DNA of 6,758 nucleotides from Halobacteriales archaeon (GCA_020201485.1 JAIVGT010000239.1:1-6758), one strand, 5' to 3'; shown: positions 1 through 6,388, numbered from the stretch's first letter. Program-made: numbers and translations. The notes: generated from the sequence alone by a model not told the origin.

Positions 1-620
1 CCCCAGTACAGGTCGGTGCTGCCGTCGGTGCCGATGCCGGTGCGCACCTTCACGGACTTGCCGGGCTGGAGCGTGAAGCCGGCGGGGAACTTGTAGACGT
101 GGTTCTTCTCGTCCTTCACCGACCAGCCGGTGAGGTCCTGCGCCTCGGTGCCGCCGTTCGTGAGCTCGACCCACTCGTTGGCGAGGTTCGGGGCTTCCGG
201 GCCCGGCGCGTCGAACTGCGTGCCGCTCACGGTGAGCTTGCCCGTGGCCTTCTGCGTGACCTTGAGCTTCGGCGCGGCCTTGGCCTTCGCCGCCCGGGCA
301 ACGGGCGCGACCTTCGCCGGCTTCACCGCGGCGCGCTTCTCCACCTTGTGCGCCTTCGCCTCGCGCACCTCGACCGTCTGGCCGATGGCCTGCCCGGGCA
401 GGCCCTTGTGGAAGCGGGCGACGAGCTTGTTGCCGGCGTCGTGGCCGTGGCGCTTCACGACCTTGCCGCGGATGACGCGGCCGGTCTCCGTCTTGAACAC
501 GAGGTGGGCGCCGAGCAGCTTGTCCGGCTGGGCGTTGCGGCCCCGGACCTCGACCACCGCTTCGTGCGTGTTGCCGGCTTGCCAGGGGCTGCCCTTGAAC
601 GCGGTGATGCGGAGCTCCAT
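1..620 (-). CDS. L35Ae (eL33)-like domain fused to a lamin tail domain, C-terminus cut by window edge
   Basis: The reverse strand is open without a stop from an ATG at 620-618 to the left edge (206 complete codons, C-terminus missing). Residues 1-87 read as ribosomal protein L35Ae/eL33, a small beta-barrel protein of the large subunit: the core GRVIRGKVVKRHG, then ARFHKGLPGQAIGQTVEV, matches the family pattern G-K-hydrophobic-x-R-x-HG followed by RF-x-x-x-LPG-x-A-hG. Stand-alone archaeal L35Ae proteins are about 85-90 residues, so this domain is complete. Residues 88-123 are a Lys/Ala/Pro/Val-rich linker. From about 124 the protein follows the lamin tail (LTD) pattern: FDAPG, NEWVELTN, DLTGWSVKDEKNHVYKFP, then the LQPG and TGIGTDG turns, an Ig-like beta fold. 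No signal peptide or membrane segment is visible, so a cytosolic protein is expected. The start is supported by GAGG at 633-630, nine bases upstream. Domain calls come from pattern recognition; ribosome association is inferred. Confidence 0.82.
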   Translation of the reverse strand, partial: MELRITAFKGSPWQAGNTHEAVVEVRGRNAQPDKLLGAHLVFKTETGRVIRGKVVKRHGHDAGNKLVARFHKGLPGQAIGQTVEVREAKAHKVEKRAAVKPAKVAPVARAAKAKAAPKLKVTQKATGKLTVSGTQFDAPGPEAPNLANEWVELTNGGTEAQDLTGWSVKDEKNHVYKFPAGFTLQPGKSVKVRTGIGTDGSTDLYW

Positions 621-655
621 GCGGTCTCGCCTCGGGGGGTGCGCCAAGCACCTTG

Positions 656-671
656 GCCTATTAGAGGCTAT
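656..671. promoter_or_regulatory. AT-rich box in the divergent intergenic region
   Basis: The gap between the divergent genes (621-718) is GC-rich except for this stretch, which carries CTATTAGAGGCTA. Read leftwards, TAATAG (663-658) lies about 38-43 bases before the ATG at 620. A normal archaeal box-to-start spacing would give a leader of about 15 bases that still includes the GAGG site. Read rightwards, it is about 55-60 bases before the ATG at 719, giving a leader of roughly 30 bases. It may serve one or both genes. This rests on composition and spacing only. Confidence 0.35.
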
Positions 672-718
672 CGCGGCCGCCCAAGCCTTCAAGGGCCCGG
701 GCCGCGTGGCGCGGGCCG

Positions 719-1822
719 ATGGAGCTCAAGAACCGCGGCCTCGACAGCACGACCGCGGCCACGGCCGGCACGCTCACCCTGGGCAAGGCGAAGCTCGAGC
801 TGCCGAACCGCATCCCGACCGGCAGCGAGGCGAGCGCCGCGCGCAACGTCCAGCAGAAGGACGCGTTCAGCGGCCAGGAGCTGGCCGTGAGCGCGAAGCT
901 CATGGGCCCGGACAAGCTCAAGGAGCTGCTCGGCACGGAAGGCAAGCTCCAAGCCTTCGCCAAGAACGTGCAGGGCGACCAGCGCCTGGCCGGGGCGCGG
1001 GCCAGCATGCTGTTCCTCGTCATGCGCGGCGAGGCGGCCATCGAGGACAGCCAGCAGCTCCGCACCCTCCTCGACCTGCAGTGGCTCACGGAGCAGGACG
1101 CCATCCTCGTCCAGCACGGGGCGGTGAGCCCGACGGAGGACCTCATCGCCGACTACGCCGAGGCGAAGCGCTGGCTCAAGGAGCGCGGCGGGGACAAGCC
1201 CCTGCTGCCCGTCGTCACGCCTTACGAGCGGCCGCAGGAGGCGGAGCGCGCCATCAAGATGCTCGTGGACCGCGGCGCGCCCGGCATCATGCTCGACCTG
1301 CAGGGCCAGTTCCCCTACTACACGCTGCGCGCCATCGAGAACGTGAAGCGCAAGAACCCCACGCTCTGGGTCCATGCGTTCCAGGCCCCGCCGAAGGCGC
1401 GCTGGGCGGGCAAGCGCCTGCACATGGGCTGGGGCATGACCCTGCCCCTGTTCGGCATCGACTCCTTCTCGCGCTGGGTCGTCCCTCCGCCCCCCGTGCC
1501 CGTGACGCGCGAGCGCATCAACTTCTGGGAGCCGGCGAACTGGGGCGTCATGAAGCTCAAGGAGTACCAGGACACCTACGGCGAGAAGCTGAGCTGCAAG
1601 TGCGCGCTCTGCAAGGGCAGCGAGGGCGTGGACAAGTTCCTTGAGGGCGACCCGCGCGTCCTGCTGAGCAAGGCGAAGACGCACGACCACTACGCGCAGC
1701 GCGCCGAATTGGAGAAGGTGCAGGACAAGGTGCGGGAAGGGAAGTTCGGGGAGTACCTGGCGAAGAAGCGGTTCGCGAAGGAGTTCGCCACCGCGATGAA
1801 GGAGATCCCGCAGACGGAGTGA
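719..1822 (+). CDS. Divergent tRNA-guanine transglycosylase (TGT) family protein
   Basis: The 367-residue protein has the layout of the TGT superfamily, TIM-barrel enzymes that exchange a guanine base for a 7-deazaguanine (archaeosine or queuosine pathways in tRNA; DpdA relatives act on DNA). The N-terminal TAGTLTLGKAKLELPN resembles the family's first strand pair. A zinc site is intact: C293-x-C295-x-x-C298, with H324 exactly 26 residues on, the spacing of the known TGT zinc site, followed by the usual helix (REGKFGEYL). FGIDSFSRW at 245-253 aligns with the nucleophile segment of archaeal TGTs (FDSAxYA), making D248 the best nucleophile candidate. The DSGG(F/Y)Q motif with the second catalytic Asp is not found; the region just before GEAAIED (104-110) reads MLFLVM. 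No PUA domain is present. It may be a paralogue with changed chemistry or substrate, or a non-catalytic partner. Start: first ATG before the conserved N-terminus, no Shine-Dalgarno. Confidence 0.75.
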   Translation: MELKNRGLDSTTAATAGTLTLGKAKLELPNRIPTGSEASAARNVQQKDAFSGQELAVSAKLMGPDKLKELLGTEGKLQAFAKNVQGDQRLAGARASMLFLVMRGEAAIEDSQQLRTLLDLQWLTEQDAILVQHGAVSPTEDLIADYAEAKRWLKERGGDKPLLPVVTPYERPQEAERAIKMLVDRGAPGIMLDLQGQFPYYTLRAIENVKRKNPTLWVHAFQAPPKARWAGKRLHMGWGMTLPLFGIDSFSRWVVPPPPVPVTRERINFWEPANWGVMKLKEYQDTYGEKLSCKCALCKGSEGVDKFLEGDPRVLLSKAKTHDHYAQRAELEKVQDKVREGKFGEYLAKKRFAKEFATAMKEIPQTE

Positions 1823-1872
1823 CGACGCGGCTTCTTGAGCCTGGAGGGCGATGGGCCCTCGGGTTCCCGGCC

Positions 1873-2178
1873 ATGGCTGCCCTGCGTCTGCCCGTCCTCG
1901 TCGCCAGCGCCCTGCTCCTCCCCCTCGCCTCGCCCCTGGCGGGCGCGACCATCACGAGCGGCGACATGGGCGACGAGACCGGCATCGACTGGAACGAGCC
2001 CGGCATCATCCACTTCAACTGCGGCATCTACGGCCCCTACGCCCAGCCGCGCGTGGACCTGAGCGTGCTCGGCGGCGCGGACCTCCTGCCCGACTCCACC
2101 TTCTACTCGTACTTCTTCATCGTGCCCATCCTGTGCCAGGTCGTGGGCCTGAACGTGGACCAGGAGCTGCCCTACTGA
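1873..2178 (+). CDS. Small predicted secreted protein, unknown family
   Basis: A 101-residue product with a clear Sec-type signal peptide: MAALRLP, a hydrophobic core of Val/Leu/Ala to about residue 20, then a likely signal peptidase site after A25 (A-G-A before TITSG). The mature part of about 76 residues is acidic, has two cysteines (C50 and C88) and Tyr/Phe/Gly-rich stretches, and ends soon after a hydrophobic stretch near 81-92 that could be a buried strand or a weak membrane segment. I recognise no family. I chose the ATG at 1873 because the signal peptide begins there. A GTG at 1819 is in frame and overlaps the upstream stop (GTGA), but would add 18 residues before the signal peptide. 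The gene may be co-transcribed with the TGT-like gene, about 50 bases upstream. Confidence 0.6.
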   Translation: MAALRLPVLVASALLLPLASPLAGATITSGDMGDETGIDWNEPGIIHFNCGIYGPYAQPRVDLSVLGGADLLPDSTFYSYFFIVPILCQVVGLNVDQELPY

Positions 2179-2239
2179 CGGGGAAGCGGCCAAGGCACCC
2201 AGAGAAACCATGTGAAGCCCGACGGGCTGGGCCGGCGTG

Positions 2240-2764
2240 ATGCTCCGCACCGCCCTCGTCCTCCTCGTCGCCCTCCTCGCCATCCCGCTGCCGGTCCAGG
2301 CCGCGGCCCAGGCGCAATCCTCGACGAAATGCCTGGCCGACGTGGACGCGGTGCTGTGCGTCACCGCCGCCATGAGCCTCGACATCCAATGCCACCGCAT
2401 CGACCCCGGGCACGTCTCCTGCGACGCGCCCTTCACGTGGACGGTGAGCGGGCACAGCACGGCGTTCGTGCCGGGCGCGGCGCAGCACGCGGCGAGCGCG
2501 TTCATCCAGTTCACCCCGCCCGGCTTCGGCTACGGCGTGGGCTTCCGCATCGACGCCTGCTCCTGGACCGTGCCCGCGAACAGCTGCACGAGCACGGACA
2601 CCTTCAACCTCAACCCCGGGCCCTGGCCCCTGGCCGTGGGCGACTGCGTGGGCATCGAGCTGAGCGGCTTCGCCGAGGCCGACGGGTTCCTCGTCGGCTA
2701 CACGGGCCACTCCCTCATCACGGCGACGGTGAGCGACAGCATGAGCACGACCTTCTGCGGCTGA
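2240..2764 (+). CDS. Predicted secreted cysteine-rich protein, unknown family
   Basis: A 174-residue product beginning with a signal peptide: M-L-R-T, a Leu/Val/Ala core through residue 15, then PLPVQAAAQA with candidate cleavage after A21 or A25. The mature chain has eight cysteines (C31, C40, C51, C61, C107, C116, C136, C173), an even number that could form four disulfides outside the cell. It is rich in Ser/Thr/Gly and alternating hydrophobic residues, suggesting a beta-rich fold; FTWTVSG, GFGYGVGFRID and LITATVS look like strands. No lipobox, sortase signal or C-terminal anchor is visible. Family and role are not recognised. GTG at 2237 directly precedes ATG 2240 and is an equally possible start. 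The gene lies about 60 bases after another exported-protein gene and 7 bases before the phosphatase gene, so an operon is likely. Confidence 0.68.
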   Translation: MLRTALVLLVALLAIPLPVQAAAQAQSSTKCLADVDAVLCVTAAMSLDIQCHRIDPGHVSCDAPFTWTVSGHSTAFVPGAAQHAASAFIQFTPPGFGYGVGFRIDACSWTVPANSCTSTDTFNLNPGPWPLAVGDCVGIELSGFAEADGFLVGYTGHSLITATVSDSMSTTFCG

Positions 2765-2771
2765 AGGACCG

Positions 2772-3302
2772 ATGCGAAAGCCTCATGCTCCGCGCCGCGT
2801 GAGGGGGCGCGTGCAGCGCACCCCGCACCGCGAGCACGCCTGGCTCCCCTACTGGCCCGTGACGAGCCGCCTCGCCGGCGGGGCGGGCATCGGCTTCGCC
2901 ACGGGCATCGCCCCGGCGGAGCACGTCGCGCTCCTGGAGCAGCAGGGCGTGACCGCCATCCTCAGCCTCACGCCCGAGCCGCAGGTGCCGCGCAACGGCT
3001 GGGCGCGCAAGCTCCACCCCCTCCCGGGCATGATGCCGCCGCGCGACGTGCGCGAGATGGAGATGCTCGTGGGTTGGGTCGAGGAGCAGCGCGCCGCGGG
3101 CGGGCACGTCCTCGTGCATTGCTTGGCGGGCAAGGGCAGGACCGGCACCGTCCTCGCCGGCTGGCTCATGCGCCACCGCCGCATGGGCGCGACGCAGGCC
3201 ATCAACCACCTGCGCGCCCGGCAGCCCGCGGCGGTGGAGAGCCCGGAGCAGGAGCAGTTCCTGGAGCGATACGAGGCCTGGCTGGGCTCGGGGAAGGCCT
3301 GA
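2772..3302 (+). CDS. Dual-specificity / tyrosine-type protein phosphatase
   Basis: A 176-residue cysteine-dependent phosphatase of the small DSP type. The catalytic P-loop is HCLAGKGRTGT (H116, C117 nucleophile, R123 phosphate-binding, T124), preceded by the strand GHVLV and followed by the helix AGWLMRHRRMGATQAINHLR and ESPEQEQFL. This is the order of small archaeal phosphatases and human DUSP23/VHZ. The N-terminal half (RLAGG, LLEQQGVTAILSLTPEP) also fits. The family's general-acid loop normally reads PDFxPP or similar; here the matching place reads PGMMPP (85-90), so the Asp appears replaced by Gly. E156 in the following E-S-P-E-Q segment is retained and could assist. It would remove phosphate from protein Tyr/Ser/Thr or a small molecule in the cytoplasm; the substrate is unknown. 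AAGGA at 2764-2768 supports ATG 2772, though the basic first 20 residues are atypical and GTG 2799 is an alternative start. Confidence 0.85.
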   Translation: MRKPHAPRRVRGRVQRTPHREHAWLPYWPVTSRLAGGAGIGFATGIAPAEHVALLEQQGVTAILSLTPEPQVPRNGWARKLHPLPGMMPPRDVREMEMLVGWVEEQRAAGGHVLVHCLAGKGRTGTVLAGWLMRHRRMGATQAINHLRARQPAAVESPEQEQFLERYEAWLGSGKA

Positions 3303-3372
3303 CCGCACCCGGAAGCCGAGCAGCGACCCGGCCCCTGGCCGCATCCGCGCCGCAAGGGCTTTCCCCGCCCCC

Positions 3373-3388
3373 GGCCCATGCCTGGGCC
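3373..3388 (+). repeat. Short inverted repeat abutting the small-protein start
   Basis: GGCCCA (3373-3378), a four-base spacer TGCC, and TGGGCC (3383-3388) form a perfect 6-bp stem whose last base touches ATG 3389. In RNA it would be a tight hairpin over the usual ribosome-binding position. No T-tract follows, so it is not an obvious terminator. Chance formation is likely enough in DNA this GC-rich. Confidence 0.3.
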
Positions 3389-3664
3389 ATGGCGGACGAC
3401 CTTCCCCGCGAACTGCGCAAGCTGCACGAGCTGGACCGCGAGGAGCACATGCGCGCGGCGAAGGCGCAGGGCCTGACCGAGGCCGAGGCGCGCCGCCACG
3501 TGAACAGCGAGATGCGCGAGCTGGACGACCTGGAGCGCGCCGAGCTGCACACGCCCGGCATGCCGGACGACCGGCCGCTGCCGGGCGACCTGCGCGCGGC
3601 GAAGGCGGCCAAGGAGGCGGCGAAGGGCCGCCCAGGCGAGGCGGCGCGCGAGCCCGACGCTTGA
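3389..3664 (+). CDS. Small charged helical protein, unknown
   Basis: A 91-residue product with many Glu/Asp and Arg/Lys residues and no cysteine, signal peptide or membrane segment. Residues 3-53 look like one or two amphipathic helices (LPRELRKLHELDREEHMRAA, then TEAEARRHVNSEMRELDDLE). Residues 54-68 are Pro/Gly-rich, and the tail is an Ala/Lys-rich helix ending in a charged C-terminus. The family is not recognised. ATG 3389 is chosen because the protein-like composition begins there; the frame stays open further upstream only as a shadow of the phosphatase gene. There is no Shine-Dalgarno; a GGCCCA/TGGGCC inverted repeat ends directly at the ATG. It sits 86 bases after the phosphatase gene and 67 bases before the SMC operon, in the same direction, so it could be an accessory of either or independent. 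Confidence 0.5.
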   Translation: MADDLPRELRKLHELDREEHMRAAKAQGLTEAEARRHVNSEMRELDDLERAELHTPGMPDDRPLPGDLRAAKAAKEAAKGRPGEAAREPDA

Positions 3665-3699
3665 CCCCCAGGCGAAGCCAGGGTGGCGGGCCAGGCAAC

Positions 3700-3707
3700 C
3701 CTTATTG
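3700..3707 (+). promoter_or_regulatory. TATA-like box for the SMC operon
   Basis: CTTATT at 3701-3706 is one of the few AT-rich hexamers in the region and begins 31 bases before the TTG start at 3732. Archaeal TATA boxes centre about 26-28 bases before the transcription start, so the transcript would begin at or very near the start codon. That agrees with the lack of any Shine-Dalgarno in the GC-rich segment 3707-3731. It is predicted from spacing only. Confidence 0.45.
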
Positions 3708-3731
3708 CAGGGCCCCGCCTAGCGCCGCTGC

Positions 3732-5609
3732 TTGATCCGCAGCGTGGAGCTGGAGGACTTCATGAGCTACGAGCACGCGCTCGTCCCCCTCCAGCCCGGC
3801 CTGAACGTCATCATCGGCCCGAACGGCTCGGGCAAGAGCACCATCCTGCACGCGGTCGCGCTCTGCCTCGGCCAGAGCCACACGGAGCGCGCGCGCAAGC
3901 TCGTGGACCTCATCCGCTGGGGCAAGGACGAGGCCCGCGTCGGCCTCGTCATGGACAACAAGGTCGGCGACAAGAAGCTCTTCCCCGAGGCGCGCGGCGA
4001 GACCGTGCTCCTCCAACGCGTCCTGCGGCGGAGCGGGGACTACCACTACCTGCTCGACGGCAAGCCGGTGCCGAAGCAGGACATCACCGACGCGATGCGC
4101 CGGGCCGGCATCAACCCGGACAACCTGCTCATCATCATGCACCAGCTCATGGTGGTGCGCTTCGCCGCCGTGAGCCCTCAGGAGAAGCTGCGCATGTTCG
4201 AGGAGGCCCTGGGCTTCCAGGGCTACCGCGGCGAGGTCGTGGATGCGCTGGGCCGGCTGCGCAAGGCGAGCGACGAGGAGCGCACGCTGAACGCGCTCCT
4301 CGCCAGCAGCCAGGAGACCTACCAGTACTGGGAGCGCGAGTACCAGCGCTGGCAGCAGAAGCGCGAGCTGGAGCAGCAGCTCGCCCGCCTCGAAGCGGAG
4401 CAGGCCTGGGCCCAGGTCGCGCGCCGCGAGTCCTCCGTGCAGAAGCTGCAGGAGCGCCTGAGCAAGGCGCAGGCGGACATCGCCGGCATCGAGGTCCAGC
4501 TCGACGGCGTGGACGCCACGCGCAAGACGAGCGAGAAGACGCTGTCGGAGCAGCTGCGCACGCTGCGCGCGCTCCGCGAGGAATTGCTGAAGCTCCACCG
4601 CGACGACGCCCGCCTCACCGAATCGCTGGCGTGGGCGGAGCGCGCGCGCAAGGCCCCGGAGCTGGCGAGCGAGGCCGGGCAGCTCAGCGGCGAGGCCACG
4701 GCGAAGCTGCGCGAGGTCAAGGCGAAGCTCGCCGAGCGCGGCGTGGACCTGCAGCAGCTCGAAGCGGGGAGCGACGACGCGCGCGAGCGCAGCATCGAGG
4801 CCCGCATCGACGGCGAGGTGCTGCGCTTCAAGCGCAAGCTCCTCCTCGAGGAATCCGAGCGGCTCGAAGGCGAGCTGGACAGCGAGAAGGCGGAGCTGGA
4901 GGAGCTCGTCGCGGCCAGCCTCAAGGTCGGGCCCCGCGTCGAGCCGCGCAAGGCCGGCGAAGTCCAGGCGGAGCTCAACAAGGTGCGCGACCTGCTCAAG
5001 CCCCTGGCCCACCTCAGCGACGAGGTGGAGAAGGTGTACACGCAGCACCAGCAGTCGCTCAAGGGCATCCAGGAGCGCGCCGAGGAACTGCAGCGCAACA
5101 AGCAGGCCCTGCGCGCCGACCTCGACCTGCGCATCGCGAAGTGGCGCGAGGTGCTCGGCGCGGAGCTGGAGCGCATCAGCGCGGATTTCCAGGGCCTGCT
5201 CGACGAGGCGGGCGCGAAGGGCCTGGCCCGCCTGCTGAACAGCAGCGACATCGAGCGCGCCGGATTGGAGATCCTCGCCGGGTTCAAGGGCCAGGAGCCC
5301 ATCGCCCTGGAGACCTTCGCCCAGAGCGGCGGGGAGCGCAGCGTGGCCCTCATGGCGTTCCTCCTCGCCCTGCAGCAGCGCATCGCCAGCCCGTTCCGCG
5401 CCGTGGACGAGTTCGACGTCCACATGGACCCGCACAACCGCGAGCTCATCACGAACCTCATCGTGCGCAGCGCGTCCCAGCTCCGCTCCCAGGGCGTGCA
5501 GTACGTCGCCATCACGCCCGCGCCGGTGTTCGCCCCCGAGGGCAGCGAGGTCATCGTCGTCCAGAACGCAGGGGCCGGGAGCAAGGTCGGGAGGCTCGCC
5601 GTCGCATGA
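3732..5609 (+). CDS. Short SMC-family ATPase with Smc5/6-like head and no visible hinge
   Basis: A 625-residue ABC-type SMC ATPase. N-terminal head: IRSVELEDFMSYE, Walker A GPNGSGKST (29-37), then DLIRWGKDEA (59-68) and a Q-loop region with Q138 followed by SPQEKLRMFEEALG (148-161). C-terminal head: QSGGERSV signature (531-538), Walker B and D-loop SPFRAVDEFDVHMDPHNR (553-570) with D559/E560, and AITP (593-596) where canonical Smc has a TH switch. QSGGERSV, PFRxVDE, MDPxN and ITP are, as I recall, hallmarks of Smc5/Smc6, not Smc1-4. Between the heads, roughly 176-480, lie Glu/Arg/Leu/Gln-rich coiled coils; a Gly/Pro break at 400-409 may be the joint. Full SMCs have 1,000 or more residues and a hinge of about 150; here there is no room for a hinge and no CxxC hook. 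TTG is the only start before GTG 3744, as an in-frame TAG lies at 3720-3722. It overlaps the kleisin-like gene and probably loads on, bridges or compacts DNA. Confidence 0.88.
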   Translation: MIRSVELEDFMSYEHALVPLQPGLNVIIGPNGSGKSTILHAVALCLGQSHTERARKLVDLIRWGKDEARVGLVMDNKVGDKKLFPEARGETVLLQRVLRRSGDYHYLLDGKPVPKQDITDAMRRAGINPDNLLIIMHQLMVVRFAAVSPQEKLRMFEEALGFQGYRGEVVDALGRLRKASDEERTLNALLASSQETYQYWEREYQRWQQKRELEQQLARLEAEQAWAQVARRESSVQKLQERLSKAQADIAGIEVQLDGVDATRKTSEKTLSEQLRTLRALREELLKLHRDDARLTESLAWAERARKAPELASEAGQLSGEATAKLREVKAKLAERGVDLQQLEAGSDDARERSIEARIDGEVLRFKRKLLLEESERLEGELDSEKAELEELVAASLKVGPRVEPRKAGEVQAELNKVRDLLKPLAHLSDEVEKVYTQHQQSLKGIQERAEELQRNKQALRADLDLRIAKWREVLGAELERISADFQGLLDEAGAKGLARLLNSSDIERAGLEILAGFKGQEPIALETFAQSGGERSVALMAFLLALQQRIASPFRAVDEFDVHMDPHNRELITNLIVRSASQLRSQGVQYVAITPAPVFAPEGSEVIVVQNAGAGSKVGRLAVA

Positions 5610-6388
5610 GCCCGGCCGAGGCCGAGACGAAGAAGGCGCGCAAGCCGACGGCGGCCGAAGGGCGCCGGGAGTTGCACGACATCATCCGCACGGCCCGCGC
5701 CATGGAGGAGCGCCGGCTCAACCCGTTCCACATGGACGTGAGCGAGGCCCTGGGCACGGCCGACCGGTTCTTCGGGGCCTGGGACAGCATCGACGACCTC
5801 ACCCTCGACGCCCGGACCCTGAACAGCCTGAGCCGCGTGGTGAAGATGCAGGAGGCGCGCCTGCGCTACCAAGCCCAGCTCTTCCACGCCGACCCCGAGG
5901 CCATGGTGGAGAAGCTGAAGAGCTTCAACGCGGCGAAGCTCGGCGGCCTGCTCCTGCAATGCTGGCACCCGGCGGTGGAGCTGGAGCAGCTCACGGCCAG
6001 CGCGCTCGAGGAGGCCATGGCGTACTGGCAGGAATTGGAGCCCATCGAGCTCCGCCACCGGGAGCGGCCCAAGGCGCAGGCACCGGCCATGGAGCAGCTC
6101 AGCCTGGACGACCTGCTCGCCAAGGGCATCGTGCCCCGCGACGGCTTCACGGCGAGCGTGGGCAAGCTGCGCGACGAGCTGCAGGAGCGCGGCGAGGTCG
6201 GCTACGCCGAGTTCATCCACGCCCCGACCTACACCGAGCGCGTGAAGCGTGCCTACGCCACGAGCTATCTCATCACGTACGGCTACGCCGCGCTGCAGCG
6301 GAGCGAGGGCAGCATGACCCTGCGCGCGAAGGGCGAGCGCGAGCCGCCGGGCGAGGGCGTCAGCCTGCCCCTGGTGGTGCCCGCGTGA
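5606..6388 (+). CDS. Kleisin-like (ScpA-type) subunit
   Basis: A 260-residue soluble protein whose ATG overlaps the stop of the SMC gene (ATGA), implying translational coupling. After a Lys/Ala-rich tail, residues 20-95 are helical and contain LNPFHMDVSEALG (38-50), which resembles the start of ScpA (E-x-NPWDIDI followed by a helix), the part that in kleisins touches the SMC neck. Residues 95-175 are a mixed helical linker that would bind the winged-helix partner. Residues 178-245 look like a winged helix (FTASVGKLRDELQERGEVGY, later ATSYLITYGYAALQRS and MTLRAK), matching the kleisin C-terminal domain that binds the opposite SMC head. The length is close to ScpA (about 250). There is no signal peptide and the single cysteine, C119, is not in a motif. 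The assignment rests on weak motifs plus strong gene context. Confidence 0.68.
   Translation: MSPAEAETKKARKPTAAEGRRELHDIIRTARAMEERRLNPFHMDVSEALGTADRFFGAWDSIDDLTLDARTLNSLSRVVKMQEARLRYQAQLFHADPEAMVEKLKSFNAAKLGGLLLQCWHPAVELEQLTASALEEAMAYWQELEPIELRHRERPKAQAPAMEQLSLDDLLAKGIVPRDGFTASVGKLRDELQERGEVGYAEFIHAPTYTERVKRAYATSYLITYGYAALQRSEGSMTLRAKGEREPPGEGVSLPLVVPA

Noticed and set aside
130..1644. 504-residue plus-strand frame
   Set aside because: It is antisense to the L35Ae-LTD gene and then out of frame over the TGT-like gene; the Arg/Gly/His-rich translation is a compositional artefact.
719..1822. Loss of the TGT nucleophile Asp
   Set aside because: Aligning on bacterial GIDMFD puts Ser at the nucleophile position, but aligning on archaeal FDSAxYA puts D248 there. 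The evidence does not support a loss.
1819..1872. GTG start overlapping the TGT-like stop for the first secreted protein
   Set aside because: The overlap is attractive, but it would put 18 charged and Gly-rich residues before a complete signal peptide that begins at ATG 1873.
4257..5180. Rad50-type zinc hook in the SMC protein
   Set aside because: No CxxC, indeed no cysteine, occurs in the arm region, so a Rad50 identity is not supported.
3702..5435. 577-residue minus-strand frame rich in Leu/Ala/Val/His
   Set aside because: It is the complementary reading of the SMC coiled coil (Glu/Lys/Arg codons read as Leu/Ala/Val); no motif is present.
3683..5605. Long upstream extension of the kleisin-like frame, giving a 901-residue protein
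   Set aside because: The extension is Arg/Gly/Pro/Ala low complexity and lies over the SMC gene in another frame. The protein-like sequence begins at ATG 5606.
4319..6220. 633-residue open frame on the minus strand
   Set aside because: Ser/Arg/Leu-rich, low-complexity translation with no domain. It is antisense to the SMC and kleisin-like genes and is open because of high GC.
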